Shown one piece after another: positions 17,506-27,512 of a stretch of 64,000 nucleotides of DNA. The stretch comes from Colwellia demingiae. Its GTDB lineage: Bacteria; Pseudomonadota; Gammaproteobacteria; Enterobacterales; Alteromonadaceae. The position numbers and the translations under genes are program-made. The stretch lies in NCBI RefSeq assembly GCF_007954275.1, contig NZ_VOLT01000008.1:144495-208494 (forward strand). The letters are read 5' to 3'. The notes under the pieces are model-generated. The model worked only from the letters and a program-made list of their open reading frames with translations, was not told the origin of the DNA and ran no database searches. How positions within the stretch are numbered: the first letter of the stretch is position 1; each line of letters starts with the position of its first letter.

Positions 17506-17696
17506 GGTTGCCTAGGAGGTTTGTATAGATGAACAATATTTTACCGTGTTAAGGCGGAGCAAACAACTCGATTGATTTTGCTGATTAACAGTACAAGTTA
17601 GAGTCGTTGCTTAATTACTTATCTAGTTTCTAATGGATCTAAGCTATTTGAAATAAGGGGGATGAGAATAGTTTTATGGTAGAGACAAAAATAAGG

Positions 17697-17790
17697 CAAA
17701 AAAAAACCGATAGCAAGGCTATCGGTGACTTAGCTATGAGGAAAGCTAAAATATTCAATTATTACAACAAGCGTCCGCATTAGAGAACGC
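17697..17790 (-). ncRNA. Candidate small RNA B (paralogue of the one at 9951-10061)
   Basis: Read on the minus strand from about 17790. Hairpin 1 (GCGTTC/GGACGC, 17771-17790) begins at the predicted +1. The core TTGTTGTAATAATT follows. Hairpin 2 (TTAGCT/AGCTAA, 17730-17749) has loop TTCCTCAT. The final terminator is a tight hairpin CCGATAGC/GCTATCGG (17705-17725) with nine T. Architecture and core match small RNA A, while all three stems differ in bases and keep pairing. The UCCUC loop is a plausible anti-Shine-Dalgarno. The function is unknown. Confidence 0.62.
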
Positions 17791-17795
17791 AGAGA

Positions 17796-17824
17796 AGTAT
17801 AGAGTACATGCTCTATACTCGCAA
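17796..17824 (-). promoter_or_regulatory. Promoter and operator of candidate small RNA B
   Basis: On the minus strand -10 is TATACT (17796-17801) and -35 is TTGCGA (17819-17824), spacer 17. The spacer region is a near-perfect inverted repeat, GTATAGAG-N6-CTCTATAC (17797-17818), so a repressor bound there would block the promoter. The small RNA A promoter has the same arrangement. Confidence 0.55.
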
Positions 17825-18030
17825 GATAAATTTGTAATTTTATTTCATATTTGTTGCTTTATTACATTAAATCTAGCCTAAATAAATGTCTTTTAAGTAT
17901 TTATTACTGATTTATGACACCTTTGTTTTAGTTAGATCAATAAAAAGTCAGTAGGGCATTTGGTGATTTAGCATGCATACAGTAAACTATCGGCAATTAT
18001 AGTTTTAATATTGCTTTAAGTGAAAATATC

Positions 18031-18846
18031 ATGTCCCCCACAGATCAAAACTCTCAAGCCAGTGACTTATCTACAACCCCACATACGTCAGTCGATGCAG
18101 ACAATGAAAGCACGACGCATTTTGGCTATAAAACGATAGAAAAAGACGACAAAATTTCTATGGTTGCAGGGGTATTTCACTCGGTGGCTAAGCAATACGA
18201 TGTGATGAATGATTTAATGTCATTTGGTATTCATCGTTTGTGGAAACGTTTTACTATTGATGCAAGCGGTGTACGCCCAGGCAATAAGGTCTTAGATCTA
18301 GCGGGTGGTACGGGTGATTTAACGGCTAAGTTTTCGAAGTTAGTTGGACGAGAAGGCAAAGTTATATTAGCTGATATTAACAGCTCAATGTTAAATGTGG
18401 GTCGTGATAAATTACGCGATAAAGGCTTAGTTCAAAATATTGAATATGTACAAGCAAATGCTGAATATTTACCTTTTGAAGAAAATACTTTTGATATTGT
18501 CACCATCGCCTTTGGCTTACGTAATGTCACGGATAAAGACAAAGCCTTGCGCTCTATTTATTCTGTACTAAAACCGGGTGGACGTTTACTCGTTTTAGAG
18601 TTTTCAAAACCAGAACATGAATTATTGAATAAAGCTTATGACTTCTATTCATTCAATATATTGCCTAAAATGGGCGAACTGGTAGCAAAAGATGGTGAAA
18701 GTTATCAATACTTAGCCGAGTCAATTCGTATGCACCCAGATCAAGAAACCTTGAAAGATATGATGGAAAAAGCTGGTTTTGAACAAACGAGCTTTAAAAA
18801 CTTAACTGGTGGGGTAGTTGCTTTACACAAAGGTTATAAGTTTTAA
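18031..18846 (+). CDS. ubiE: Ubiquinone/menaquinone C-methyltransferase UbiE
   Basis: 271 residues. This SAM-dependent methyltransferase performs the C-methylation step of ubiquinone and menaquinone synthesis. The SAM motif is [12 protein letters not shown]; later family marks are [29 protein letters not shown] and [14 protein letters not shown]. The first 35 residues are a polar extension compared with E. coli UbiE but keep the start ATG at 18031. It is the first gene of the ubiE-ubiJ-ubiB cluster; ubiJ begins 3 bp after its stop. The upstream gap (17506-18030) otherwise contains only small RNA B. Confidence 0.95.
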   Translation: MSPTDQNSQASDLSTTPHTSVDADNESTTHFGYKTIEKDDKISMVAGVFHSVAKQYDVMNDLMSFGIHRLWKRFTIDASGVRPGNKVLDLAGGTGDLTAKFSKLVGREGKVILADINSSMLNVGRDKLRDKGLVQNIEYVQANAEYLPFEENTFDIVTIAFGLRNVTDKDKALRSIYSVLKPGGRLLVLEFSKPEHELLNKAYDFYSFNILPKMGELVAKDGESYQYLAESIRMHPDQETLKDMMEKAGFEQTSFKNLTGGVVALHKGYKF

Positions 18847-18848
18847 CA

Positions 18849-19568
18849 ATGAAACCTTCTAATAACCAGGCTGATACTCAATTAAGTAAGCAATTAAGTA
18901 ATCAGCTCAGTACTCAATTTGGCACCAAGTTGAGTGACAGTTTATTATTACCACAAGTGGCAACGGCAACGCTTGAATTAATCATTAATAAGGCGTTAAG
19001 TTTAAATAATAAATCACTCTCTTTTGCTACTGTCGCTCAAAAAACATTAATGCTTGAGTTGGCAGAACTCTCATTCCCGTTATGTTTTACTGTTGATAAT
19101 ACTTCTAGCCCAGTTGTGATCATTGTTAGGTCTACTATTGAATGTAGTGATTGCAGCATAAAAACGAGCGTTAGTACGCTTAAAAAATTAAAAGCCAATC
19201 AGTCTCTGACACAATTAATTAAACAAGATGAGCTGGATGTTAGTGGTGATATCAAAATAGCACAACAATTTGCCAACATTGCACAATCACTTGAAATAGA
19301 TTGGCAAACAGAGCTTGCTAAACACCTTGGTGACGTACCTACTCATAAACTTTTACAGTTTGGTAATAAAATTACCAAATCGCTTTTGGCTACAGGTAAG
19401 CAACTTGAAGCGGATATTAGCGAGTATCTTGTACATGAAAAACGTTTGGTAGTGACAAGTAGTCAAATAAATGCTTTTAATCAACAAACTAAAGACGCTG
19501 CGAGTAAGGTTGATAGCTTGTCTGCGCGTATCGATAAACTTGTTGCCAATATAGCAGGCAAGCAGTAA
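18849..19568 (+). CDS. ubiJ: Ubiquinone biosynthesis accessory factor UbiJ (SCP2 domain)
   Basis: 239 residues. It lies between ubiE and ubiB, exactly where E. coli has ubiJ (yigP). The N-terminal half is an SCP2/sterol-carrier-like lipid-binding domain that in E. coli helps hold polyprenyl intermediates for the soluble Ubi complex. A segment DISEYLVHEKRLVVTSSQINAF and a C-terminal coiled coil (KDAASKVDSLSARIDKLVANI) match the family. The first 30 residues are a Gln/Ser/Leu-rich low-complexity stretch with tandem 'QLS' units, an oddity not needed for the fold. The assignment rests on both order and sequence. Confidence 0.88.
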   Translation: MKPSNNQADTQLSKQLSNQLSTQFGTKLSDSLLLPQVATATLELIINKALSLNNKSLSFATVAQKTLMLELAELSFPLCFTVDNTSSPVVIIVRSTIECSDCSIKTSVSTLKKLKANQSLTQLIKQDELDVSGDIKIAQQFANIAQSLEIDWQTELAKHLGDVPTHKLLQFGNKITKSLLATGKQLEADISEYLVHEKRLVVTSSQINAFNQQTKDAASKVDSLSARIDKLVANIAGKQ

Positions 19569-19636
19569 AAATTTAGTTAGCGAATAACACTAATAGCTCT
19601 ATCAGCACTAATAATATATAGGAAATAATAACCGTC

Positions 19637-21205
19637 GTGAGTAGTCAACGTCTTTATCAAATAGTCAAAACTTTCTTAAATTTCGGTTTGGACGAGATGG
19701 TACCTGCGGATATGTTGCCTTGGTATGCCAAAGTCGGCAGGCACAGCTTATTTTGGTTGAGAAATAAGCATAAAGATAAAACCCCAGAGCAGCGTTTTCG
19801 CTTGGCTATAGAATCTTTAGGGCCTGTTTTTATTAAGTTTGGCCAAATGCTGTCAACTCGACGTGACTTATTGCCACCCGAATTAGCCAATGAACTCGCC
19901 TTACTACAAGACAAAGTAACCCCGTTTGACGGTGAACAAGCAAGACAGCTTATCATTAATGCAATGGGCATAGATGTTTTTGAAAAACACTTTAAAGACT
20001 TCGATCTTATCCCTTTAGCATCTGCCTCTATTGCGCAAGTTCATACTGCAACACTACTTACAACTGATAAAAATGAGAATATCGTTATTAAGGTGTTGCG
20101 ACCTAATATCAGTAAAACTATTTTAGCCGACATTAAAGTGATGTCATTGTTTGCTGGCGTCGTAGCGCGTTGGTTACCGGATGGTAAGCGTTTACGTCCA
20201 AAAGAAGTGGTTGAGGAATATCGAAAAACCATTTTAGATGAATTAGATCTTAATCGTGAAGCAGCTAATGCTATTCAATTAAAGCGTAATTTTGAACAAG
20301 GCAGTGAGTACGACAAAGCGCTTTACGTACCTGAAATTCATAGTGCATATAGTTTTGAAAATGTTTTGGTTATGGAGCGTATATATGGCATTGGTGTGGG
20401 TGAGGTAGAGACTCTTAACCAGCTTGGTGTGAATATGAAATTACTGGCTGAACGCGGCGTAGAGGTTTTTTTCACACAAGTATTTCGTGACAGTTTCTTT
20501 CATGCTGATATGCATCCAGGTAATGTTTTTGTCGATGCCACTAGCCCAGAAGACCCTACTTGGATTGCTATTGATTGCGGTATTGTTGGTACATTAAATC
20601 GCGAAGATAAACGCTATTTAGCTGAAAACTTCGTTGCCTTTTTTAATCGTGATTATCGAAAAGTTGCTCAATTACATGTTGATTCTGGTTGGGTGCCAGC
20701 CAATACTAGTGTGGATGAATTTGAGTTTGCTATTCGCACTGTTTGTGAGCCTATTTTCAACAAACCATTGTCAGAAATATCTTTTGGACAAGTATTAGTT
20801 AATTTATTCAATACTGCGCGTCGCTTTAATATGGAAGTACAACCGCAACTTGTTTTACTGCAAAAAACCTTGTTGTATATTGAAGGTTTGGGTCGTCAGC
20901 TTTATCCGCAGTTAGATTTATGGCAAACAGCAAAACCATTTTTAGAAAACTGGGTGAAAGAGCAAATGGGCGTTAAAGCAGTTTTAAGTAAAATTAAAGC
21001 TAATTTACCCTTTTGGAACGAAAAACTACCTGAAATGCCTGACTTAATTTACGACTACTTAAAAACTAGCCGTGAAAACCAGCACCAACAAACGCAGTTA
21101 ATGCAAACACTGTTGGCGAACCAGAGTAAAAATAACCATCGCATTATCTACAGTATTGTTGCTGCAGCAGCTATTATTGCAGGGGCGATTCTGTTAAGCC
21201 ACTAG
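19637..21205 (+). CDS. ubiB: Ubiquinone biosynthesis kinase-like ATPase UbiB
   Basis: 522 residues, GTG start at 19637. ABC1/ADCK/UbiB protein-kinase-like fold: KxGQ motif in [16 protein letters not shown], an Ala-rich nucleotide loop [10 protein letters not shown], catalytic region [14 protein letters not shown] and metal-binding IDCGIVG. The C-terminus ends in a membrane helix (about residues 500-520, [18 protein letters not shown]). It promotes ubiquinone synthesis, probably by extracting lipid intermediates from the membrane. It lies 68 bp after ubiJ. No tatABC genes follow, unlike E. coli; a partial MITE-like element lies downstream. Confidence 0.95.
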   Translation: MSSQRLYQIVKTFLNFGLDEMVPADMLPWYAKVGRHSLFWLRNKHKDKTPEQRFRLAIESLGPVFIKFGQMLSTRRDLLPPELANELALLQDKVTPFDGEQARQLIINAMGIDVFEKHFKDFDLIPLASASIAQVHTATLLTTDKNENIVIKVLRPNISKTILADIKVMSLFAGVVARWLPDGKRLRPKEVVEEYRKTILDELDLNREAANAIQLKRNFEQGSEYDKALYVPEIHSAYSFENVLVMERIYGIGVGEVETLNQLGVNMKLLAERGVEVFFTQVFRDSFFHADMHPGNVFVDATSPEDPTWIAIDCGIVGTLNREDKRYLAENFVAFFNRDYRKVAQLHVDSGWVPANTSVDEFEFAIRTVCEPIFNKPLSEISFGQVLVNLFNTARRFNMEVQPQLVLLQKTLLYIEGLGRQLYPQLDLWQTAKPFLENWVKEQMGVKAVLSKIKANLPFWNEKLPEMPDLIYDYLKTSRENQHQQTQLMQTLLANQSKNNHRIIYSIVAAAAIIAGAILLSH

Positions 21206-21227
21206 CATTTAATTACTCGTAGCTGGT

Positions 21228-21323
21228 TGTTAGATAATGCAGGAGCTATTCTCCTCAACCAATGCCTTGCCTTGAAACCATATAATCTTGGCTAGGTGCT
21301 CAATAAATTAGTCTGATTGGTAT
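21228..21323. repeat. Partial MITE-like element (right half, degenerate)
   Basis: About 96 bp resembling the right half of the 5541-5854 element in the same orientation: 'AATGCAGGAGC', 'ATTCTCCT', 'CAATGCCTTGCCT' and the terminal 'TTGGTAT'. The left half is missing. It follows ubiB. Confidence 0.5.
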
Positions 21324-21394
21324 TACTTAGGTGGCGAGAGTAATACTCTTCTAAAGAATGTTAGTAAAACAACACAAAGTTTTAATACAGTATG

Positions 21395-22003
21395 TTATTT
21401 GATAAGTGTTGCTATTCCTTTGCTAACACCATAAATATCGTTAGGATAAAACCCTAAGGTTACATGAAAGTCTTTATCAGTTAACATTAAGTTCTGACGA
21501 TAACTTGATGCCTGTGGGGATTGAGCAACAACAAAATATGTTGTTTTATCATTTTTACTTACTTGCCCTAAGCCCATTAAAGATACAGACATAACTGTCC
21601 CGATATCAACCTCTTTTGTGACTGATTTGTATTCGTATGGATTAATTAATGTCATGTGGAAAGTCTGATGATCTCTTTCGCTTTGGTATTGTCGATAACG
21701 AGTAAAATCATCACCTAGTATTTCCTTCATTTGAGATAAATACAGCTCAATATCGGCTGCGTTCACCTTCCCCCCTATATAAATTAAGCCGCTATTATCA
21801 GTTAATTCAACGATTTCTAATTGAATAACTAATGCCTTTTTTACGGTTGGAACAGTATCAGACATAGGTACTTCTTTAGGTTGATTATTGGTGCTCTCAG
21901 CTAAAGACTTGGGTAGTGTATTGGCAGACAAAGTCGCTTGCCAAAATATTATAAGAGTGAGTAAAACACCTTTTAAATTAGCTATATTATTGATTTTTTT
22001 CAT
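21395..22003 (-). CDS. Secreted protein with two HxTL motifs, 2H-phosphoesterase-like
   Basis: 202 residues. A hydrophobic signal sequence covers about residues 8-27, so export to the periplasm is likely. The mature part has His116-Met-Thr-Leu and His180-Val-Thr-Leu, 64 residues apart. Paired HxTx motifs are the catalytic signature of the 2H phosphoesterase superfamily (LigT/ThpR, cyclic phosphodiesterases). The overall length of about 170 mature residues also fits. I know no close named family. It is a single gene between ubiB and rep. The enzyme assignment is an inference from motif geometry. Confidence 0.55.
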   Translation of the reverse strand: MKKINNIANLKGVLLTLIIFWQATLSANTLPKSLAESTNNQPKEVPMSDTVPTVKKALVIQLEIVELTDNSGLIYIGGKVNAADIELYLSQMKEILGDDFTRYRQYQSERDHQTFHMTLINPYEYKSVTKEVDIGTVMSVSLMGLGQVSKNDKTTYFVVAQSPQASSYRQNLMLTDKDFHVTLGFYPNDIYGVSKGIATLIK

Positions 22004-22143
22004 CTATAGATATCACTTAATTACACATTGAATTTAGAGTTAATTAATACCTGAATAATTTCTTGAGCCTACACTAATATTTACATATTGTTCAGGTGAA
22101 TAAATATCACTCAAGTTAAATCGTTCAAGTTAAGGCTGTAAAC

Positions 22144-24177
22144 TTATTTTTTAGCTTCCTTGGCTTTAGCTAGCTGAGCACGTAAACCGGCCATGCCCTG
22201 TTTATTTGATTGCTCAACATGCTCAACCGTCTTTTTCTTCGCTGCACCTAATTCCCAATTTAAATCATCTTGCGGTAATTCATGCAAGAATCGACTGGCT
22301 TCAGTACGAGACAATTCACCAAACTGACGGCGTTCTCTCGCGTAAGTGAATATTAACTCACGTTGAGCGCGGGTAATACCCACATAAGCAAGGCGACGTT
22401 CTTCTTCAACACTGCCTTCATCAATACTGGTTTGATGGGGTAATAAACCTTCTTCCATACCTATTAAGAATACATAAGGAAATTCTAGGCCTTTAGAGGC
22501 GTGCAGTGTCATCAACTGAACTTGATCGTTACTGTCTTCCTCTTCATTGCGCTCCATCATGTCGCGCAAAGTTAAACGAGTAACAATTTGCGGTAACGTC
22601 ATGGGCTCTTCGTCATCACTACCTTCAAGCATTTGGGTAACCCAGCTGAAGAGTTCGGTAACGTTTTTCATGCGCATCTCGGCTGCTTTAGCACTCATCG
22701 AGGTATCGTATAGGTAATCTTCGTAATTAATTTGTCGGATCATAGAGCGTAATACTGCGGCAGTATCACCGCGTTCAGCCTGATCAGCAATATCAACGAC
22801 CCATTGCGTGAATGCTTGCATTTTCATTAAGCTTCGACCGGTTAAGGTTTGTTCTAAGCCAAGTTCAAAACTGGCAGCAAACATACTAATTTGGCGCATG
22901 TTAGCGTAAGTACCTAATTTCTCTAAGGTAGCAGGTCCTAACTCACGCTTAGGGACATTAACAATACGTAAAAAGGCATTGTCATCATCAGGGTTAACCA
23001 GTACGCGCAAATAGGCCATGACATCTTTTATTTCTGGACGGGAGAAAAACGAAGTACCGCCACTGATTTTATAAGGAATACGGTTTTGCATTAGTGCTTT
23101 TTCAAGCAAACGAGATTGGTGATTACCACGATAAAGTACCGCGTAATCTTTATATTGGCTGCGGTTCATAAAGCGATGACCAATGAGTTCACCTATAACG
23201 CGCTCAATCTCATTCTCTTCATTTTTTGCTTGTATAACTCTTAACTCGACTCCGTAGGCAAGTTCACTAAATAATGCTTTGTCGTACACATGCGGATTAT
23301 TGGCAATAAGTACATTGGCACATTTTAAGATACGACCACTGGAACGATAATTTTGCTCAAGTTTAATTAATTTTAACGCAGGGAAATCTTTACCAAGCAG
23401 TATTAAGTTCTCTGGTTTAGCACCACGCCATGAATAAATAGACTGATCATCATCGCCCACTACAGTTAAGCGACCACGTTCGCCGGTAATGTTCTTAACT
23501 AATTCGTATTGGCTAGCGTTAGTATCCTGATATTCATCCACCAATAAATAACGAATTTTGTTCTGCCAACGCTCACGCACTTCAGGATAGTTTTTCATTA
23601 ACAATGTTGGGATCAGAATCAGATCATCAAAATCCAATGCATTGTATGCTTTCATATGCTTATGATAGCGCTGATAAAATTCAGCATATTCACTGCTGTC
23701 GGCATCATTTGCAGCTTTTAGAGCATCATCAGGTAAGAATAAGTCGTTTTTCCAATTTGAAATTTTGCTTTGCAGTTTACTCAATAAATCTTTATCACCA
23801 TCAAGTTCATCAATGGTTAATTCCTTGAGTAATGCTAGGCTGTCTTGATCATCAAATAAGGTAAAGCCGGGCTTGTAACCCAGGATCTTTATTTCTCGAC
23901 GAACAATATCAAGCCCTAGCGAGTGAAACGTAGAGACCGTTAAACCACGAGTCAGGTCTCGACCGAGCATTTTTTGAATACGCTCTTTCATTTCACGTGC
24001 CGCTTTATTGGTAAACGTTACCGCGGCAATATTACGTGCTTTGTAATCACACTTTTGAATGAGGTAGGCGATTTTTTGACAAATAACCCCGGTTTTACCT
24101 GAGCCAGCGCCAGCCAATACTAGACATGGACCACTCACAAATTTTACCGCTTCATTTTGTCCGGGATTTAGTTTCAT
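22144..24177 (-). CDS. rep: ATP-dependent DNA helicase Rep
   Basis: 677 residues, the length of E. coli Rep, with matching N-terminus [18 protein letters not shown]. All UvrD/Rep superfamily 1A motifs are present: Walker [56 protein letters not shown] and VGITRAQ. It is a 3'-5' helicase that removes proteins ahead of the replication fork. It is transcribed divergently from ubiK, with 113 bp between starts. The C-terminal 30 residues are Lys/Ala-rich, as in other Rep proteins, where they contact DnaB. Confidence 0.96.
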   Translation of the reverse strand: MKLNPGQNEAVKFVSGPCLVLAGAGSGKTGVICQKIAYLIQKCDYKARNIAAVTFTNKAAREMKERIQKMLGRDLTRGLTVSTFHSLGLDIVRREIKILGYKPGFTLFDDQDSLALLKELTIDELDGDKDLLSKLQSKISNWKNDLFLPDDALKAANDADSSEYAEFYQRYHKHMKAYNALDFDDLILIPTLLMKNYPEVRERWQNKIRYLLVDEYQDTNASQYELVKNITGERGRLTVVGDDDQSIYSWRGAKPENLILLGKDFPALKLIKLEQNYRSSGRILKCANVLIANNPHVYDKALFSELAYGVELRVIQAKNEENEIERVIGELIGHRFMNRSQYKDYAVLYRGNHQSRLLEKALMQNRIPYKISGGTSFFSRPEIKDVMAYLRVLVNPDDDNAFLRIVNVPKRELGPATLEKLGTYANMRQISMFAASFELGLEQTLTGRSLMKMQAFTQWVVDIADQAERGDTAAVLRSMIRQINYEDYLYDTSMSAKAAEMRMKNVTELFSWVTQMLEGSDDEEPMTLPQIVTRLTLRDMMERNEEEDSNDQVQLMTLHASKGLEFPYVFLIGMEEGLLPHQTSIDEGSVEEERRLAYVGITRAQRELIFTYARERRQFGELSRTEASRFLHELPQDDLNWELGAAKKKTVEHVEQSNKQGMAGLRAQLAKAKEAKK

Positions 24178-24290
24178 TACTTTTATCGTTATTTAATTCG
24201 AATAAACTTTCATGTGGTAGATTTTACCTGTTTTTAGTCATCGGCAAAACAGTTACAATGCTAACAAGTGAAAATTGATGAGAAATTATT

Positions 24291-24542
24291 ATGTTGAATG
24301 CAAAAAAAATTGAAGAAATTGCCAAGCAAGTAACAGAATCTATCCCTCCTGGCTTAAAAAGTATGGCGAGTGATTTTGAAGATAAAGCGAAATCTGTTTT
24401 ACAGAGTAAATTATCACAGCTTGATGTGGTAACACGCGAAGAATTTGATGTGCAAACGCAAGTATTGATCAAAACACGCGCCAAAATTTCTGAGCTTGAA
24501 GCTAAATTAGCTGAATTAGAAGAAAAAATAACATCAAGCTAA
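24291..24542 (+). CDS. ubiK: Ubiquinone biosynthesis accessory factor UbiK (BMFP/YqiC)
   Basis: 83 residues. The N-terminal amphipathic helix (MLNAKKIEEIAKQVTESIPPG) and a C-terminal coiled coil (residues about 53-80, KISELEAKLAELEEKI) are diagnostic of UbiK, the partner of UbiJ in the Ubi complex. The middle segment REEFDVQTQVLIKTR is the most conserved part of the family. It lies about 5 kb from ubiJ in this window. The long charged coiled coil supports trimer formation. Confidence 0.9.
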   Translation: MLNAKKIEEIAKQVTESIPPGLKSMASDFEDKAKSVLQSKLSQLDVVTREEFDVQTQVLIKTRAKISELEAKLAELEEKITSS

Positions 24543-24637
24543 TCTAATATAAGTTAACTGTACTCTTTATTTACTACTGTTTTATTCTCAATAGTTAACC
24601 ACCATTATTCATACAATACCAAGGACGAGATTATTCC

Positions 24638-26050
24638 ATGTCACCATCTAAAGTTGCCTTAACATCAGGCCCTTCTGCAATTACTTGTTTCAAAGCTTAT
24701 GATATCCGCGGAAAATTAGGCGAACAATTAAATACTGATGTTGCTTATCGCGTTGGTCGCGCTTTTGCCCAACATACACAAGCAAAAACCGTGGTAGTGG
24801 GGGGGGATATTCGCTTAACCAGTGAAGAGTTAAAGCTTGCTTTGGCGGAAGGTTTAATGGCTGGTGGTACTAACGTTATTGATTTAGGTTTAGCGGGTAC
24901 AGAACATATTTACTTCGCGACCAGTCACTTACAATGCGACGGTGGCATTGTCGTTACAGCAAGTCATAATCCTATTGATTACAATGGCATGAAGCTAGTA
25001 CGTGAAAATTCAAAACCTATCAGTGGTGATACGGGGCTTTTCGATATTCAAGCGCTTGCCGAAAAAAACGACTTTGTTGATGTTGAAATAGTAGGTAAGC
25101 TAACAAAGGTTGATATTACTCAGCCTTATACAGAACACTTATTAACCTATATCGACGATAAAAACATCACCCCGTTGAAGTTGGTAGTAAATGCTGGAAA
25201 TGGTACGGCAGGCCCTGCGCTTGATGCCATTGAAAGCGCCTTTAATGCGCTGAATGTTCCGGTTGAATTTATTAAAGTACATCATCAGCCTGATGGTAGC
25301 TTCCCTAACGGTATTCCAAATCCATTACTTATCGAAAACCGTGCAGCAACGCGTGATGCGGTAATTAAACATGGTGCTGATATGGGTATTGCTTGGGATG
25401 GCGATTTTGATCGTTGTTTCTTGTTTGATGAAAACGGCGAGTTTATTGAAGGTTATTATATTGTTGGTTTATTAGCCGAGAATTTTTTAAATAAAATTGA
25501 AGGCAGTAAAGCAGAAGCAAAAATAATCCATGACCCTCGCTTAACGTGGAATACTATTGATATTGCTGAAAAAGCAGGTGGTCAAGCCATTCAAAGTAAA
25601 ACGGGTCACGCTTTTATCAAAGAACGTATGCGTAGTGAAGATGCTATTTATGGCGGTGAAATGAGTGCTCATCATTATTTCCGTGATTTTTTCTATTGCG
25701 ATAGCGGTATGATCCCTTGGTTGTTAATTGCTGAACTTGTGTGTTTACGTAAACAACCGCTTTCTAGTTTAGTAAAAGAACGTATAGCGGCTTACCCTTC
25801 ATCGGGTGAAATTAATAATACCATTGCCGATCCTAAAGCAGCCATCGCCCGTGTTTTTGCTTTTTATCAAGAGCAAGCACAAGTGATTGATAAAACAGAT
25901 GGGATCAGTATGGAGTTTGGTAACTGGCGCTTTAACTTGCGAAGCAGCAATACAGAGCCAGTGGTTCGTTTAAATGTTGAGTCTAAAGGTGATGTGGCAT
26001 TAATGCAGGAAAAAACAGAGCAAGTATTAGCTTTGTTATTGGCTGAGTAG
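24638..26050 (+). CDS. manB: Phosphomannomutase/phosphoglucomutase (ManB/CpsG/AlgC type)
   Basis: 470 residues in the alpha-D-phosphohexomutase family. Active-site serine loop VVTASHNP, metal loop DGDFDR, sugar-binding [10 protein letters not shown] and phosphate-binding RSSNTEP are all intact. It interconverts mannose-6-P and mannose-1-P (possibly glucose as well), feeding GDP-mannose for polysaccharide. It is followed after 9 bp by the truncated GNAT gene, so it heads what was probably an exopolysaccharide/exosortase operon. The symbol reflects the family; AlgC-like dual specificity is possible. Confidence 0.9.
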   Translation: MSPSKVALTSGPSAITCFKAYDIRGKLGEQLNTDVAYRVGRAFAQHTQAKTVVVGGDIRLTSEELKLALAEGLMAGGTNVIDLGLAGTEHIYFATSHLQCDGGIVVTASHNPIDYNGMKLVRENSKPISGDTGLFDIQALAEKNDFVDVEIVGKLTKVDITQPYTEHLLTYIDDKNITPLKLVVNAGNGTAGPALDAIESAFNALNVPVEFIKVHHQPDGSFPNGIPNPLLIENRAATRDAVIKHGADMGIAWDGDFDRCFLFDENGEFIEGYYIVGLLAENFLNKIEGSKAEAKIIHDPRLTWNTIDIAEKAGGQAIQSKTGHAFIKERMRSEDAIYGGEMSAHHYFRDFFYCDSGMIPWLLIAELVCLRKQPLSSLVKERIAAYPSSGEINNTIADPKAAIARVFAFYQEQAQVIDKTDGISMEFGNWRFNLRSSNTEPVVRLNVESKGDVALMQEKTEQVLALLLAE

Positions 26051-26059
26051 TCTTCTTTT

Positions 26060-26644
26060 ATGACTGAGAGCGAGTATTACTCTTATCGCATGCTTTCATT
26101 TACTGAATTTATTGACCTATATAAAATTCAGTATGAAACCCAGCATAAAGGTAAGATGCCGAAGGCGAGGTTATTTGAATTAACCCTACCTTGGTTAGCG
26201 GCGACTGAGGAATTTATGCTCAGCGCTAAGAGTAAAGTGATCGTTCATTGCTTACATCAAATAGTTGATGGAGAAGAGCCGATATTAAGTATTGCTTGGC
26301 CTTTGGTGCATACTTTTGATAATAGTGCTATCAAGAAAAGTGCATCGTCAAAGCATCATATTACATCGTTAACGAGTTTCTACTCATCAGTTGCAGAGCC
26401 AATATTTTTCACTTCCTCAGTTAAAGAAGACCTACAGCAATTATTTTCCTATATAGCGCAAGAACATCAGTGGCATAGTATGCAACTTGGTGCTTTTGAA
26501 GAGGGGATAGTTGCACAAGCACTAGTTGAATACTTTCCTTATCAACGCATATTTTCTAAAACGGATAATGTCTATCAAACAGGGAACAGTAATTATGCCA
26601 GCTATTATCAACAAAGACCTAGTCAGTTACGCAATCCTTTTTAA
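26060..26644 (+). pseudogene. Truncated BioF2/FemAB-like GNAT protein gene
   Basis: The open frame codes 194 residues. The sequence up to YYQQRPSQLRN resembles the N-terminal half of GNAT proteins found in exosortase-type polysaccharide loci, where RPSxLRNT is followed by a Lys/Arg-rich stretch. Here the frame reads RNPF, TAA, then RKSS, so the stop could come from an AAA or CAA codon. Downstream in frame only about 15 further residues are open and the acetyl-CoA domain is absent, as the hydrolase relic begins within 75 bp. I read this as a nonfunctional remnant. It could instead be a stable short protein; no function is claimed. Confidence 0.6.
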
Positions 26645-26714
26645 CGCAAAAGCAGCTACTCTTTTCTCAATTATCTTTTTCGAAGTTAGTCTTATCTAAA
26701 ACTGAGACAAACGG

Positions 26715-27403
26715 ATAAGTGAGCAAGGTGTTATTTTTAGCAATAATGGCAGACAATTAGTTGTCATTGAGCATTTGCCAGAGCCAATTCATCAAGGGCA
26801 GGCTAATACAGGCGTGATCATTGTTGTTGGTGGTCCACAAACTCGCGTTGGTAGCCACTGACTATTTGTTCATTTGGCTATATGGGGGTTATGCGATGCA
26901 GCATCGGCTATTTTACTTTACCTCAATGAACGTCCTCAACAAGTGAAGATAAAACAAGTGTTCTTAGTAAACCCTTGGGGTAGGCAAATACAAATCCAAG
27001 TAAAAGCTTATCTTCGTAGCTATTATGTTCAACGATTTATTAGTAAAGATTTTTGGCAAAATTTTTACCAGGAAAAGTCAAAACAAAATCGACATTTACT
27101 GATATTCAAAGTTTCCATCAGCAAAGCCAAGCCAGTAATGATATTAATAAGTAAGACTACTTTGTAACGCAAATGCTACAAGGGTTAAATTAGTTTGACG
27201 GTACGTGTGATACATTGCTGAGCGGTAATGATTTAACTGCCGATGAATTTAAGTTATTAGTTAAAAGTAATAAGCACTGGCGTGAGTTAATGGCTCGCGC
27301 TACTATAAATCAGCTGACAATTAGCCAGGCGGACCACGCTTTTTCTCAACGAGATATGCAGGGTCCGTTAATTGAATTAGTATGTAAAAGTTTAGTAAAG
27401 TAA
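26715..27403 (+). pseudogene. Wrecked exosortase A-associated hydrolase 1 gene
   Basis: Joined segments read as the alpha/beta hydrolase called hydrolase 1 of exosortase A systems. They include IIVVGGPQTRVGSH (the VVGGPQxRVGSHR hallmark), IWGLCDAASAILLY, VFLVNPWGR, AYLRSYYVQRFISKDFW, SGNDLTADEF and ADHAFSQRD. Damage: the expected start is ATA at 26715; TGA replaces the Arg of GSHR (26859-26861); about 60 residues, including the nucleophile region's approach, are deleted in frame after LFVHLA; a frameshift lies near 27085; TAA (27152-27154) and TAG (27191-27193) follow. The three stops are one C-to-T change away from CGA, CAA and CAG. It lies between the GNAT relic and the wecBC fusion. Confidence 0.75.
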
Positions 27404-27512
27404 AGAGTTAACAAATAGTTAATAAATTCACTGAAGCACTGTTACTTGCATCCATAAATGCTTTACAATAAATAAAATTATCTGTATAAATTTAGCAACA
27501 TAAGGAAGCAAA

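Noticed and set aside
17925..17945. FNR-like half site 'TTAGATCAA' upstream of small RNA B
   Set aside because: Only one half-site is present and it is about 140 bp from the predicted start.
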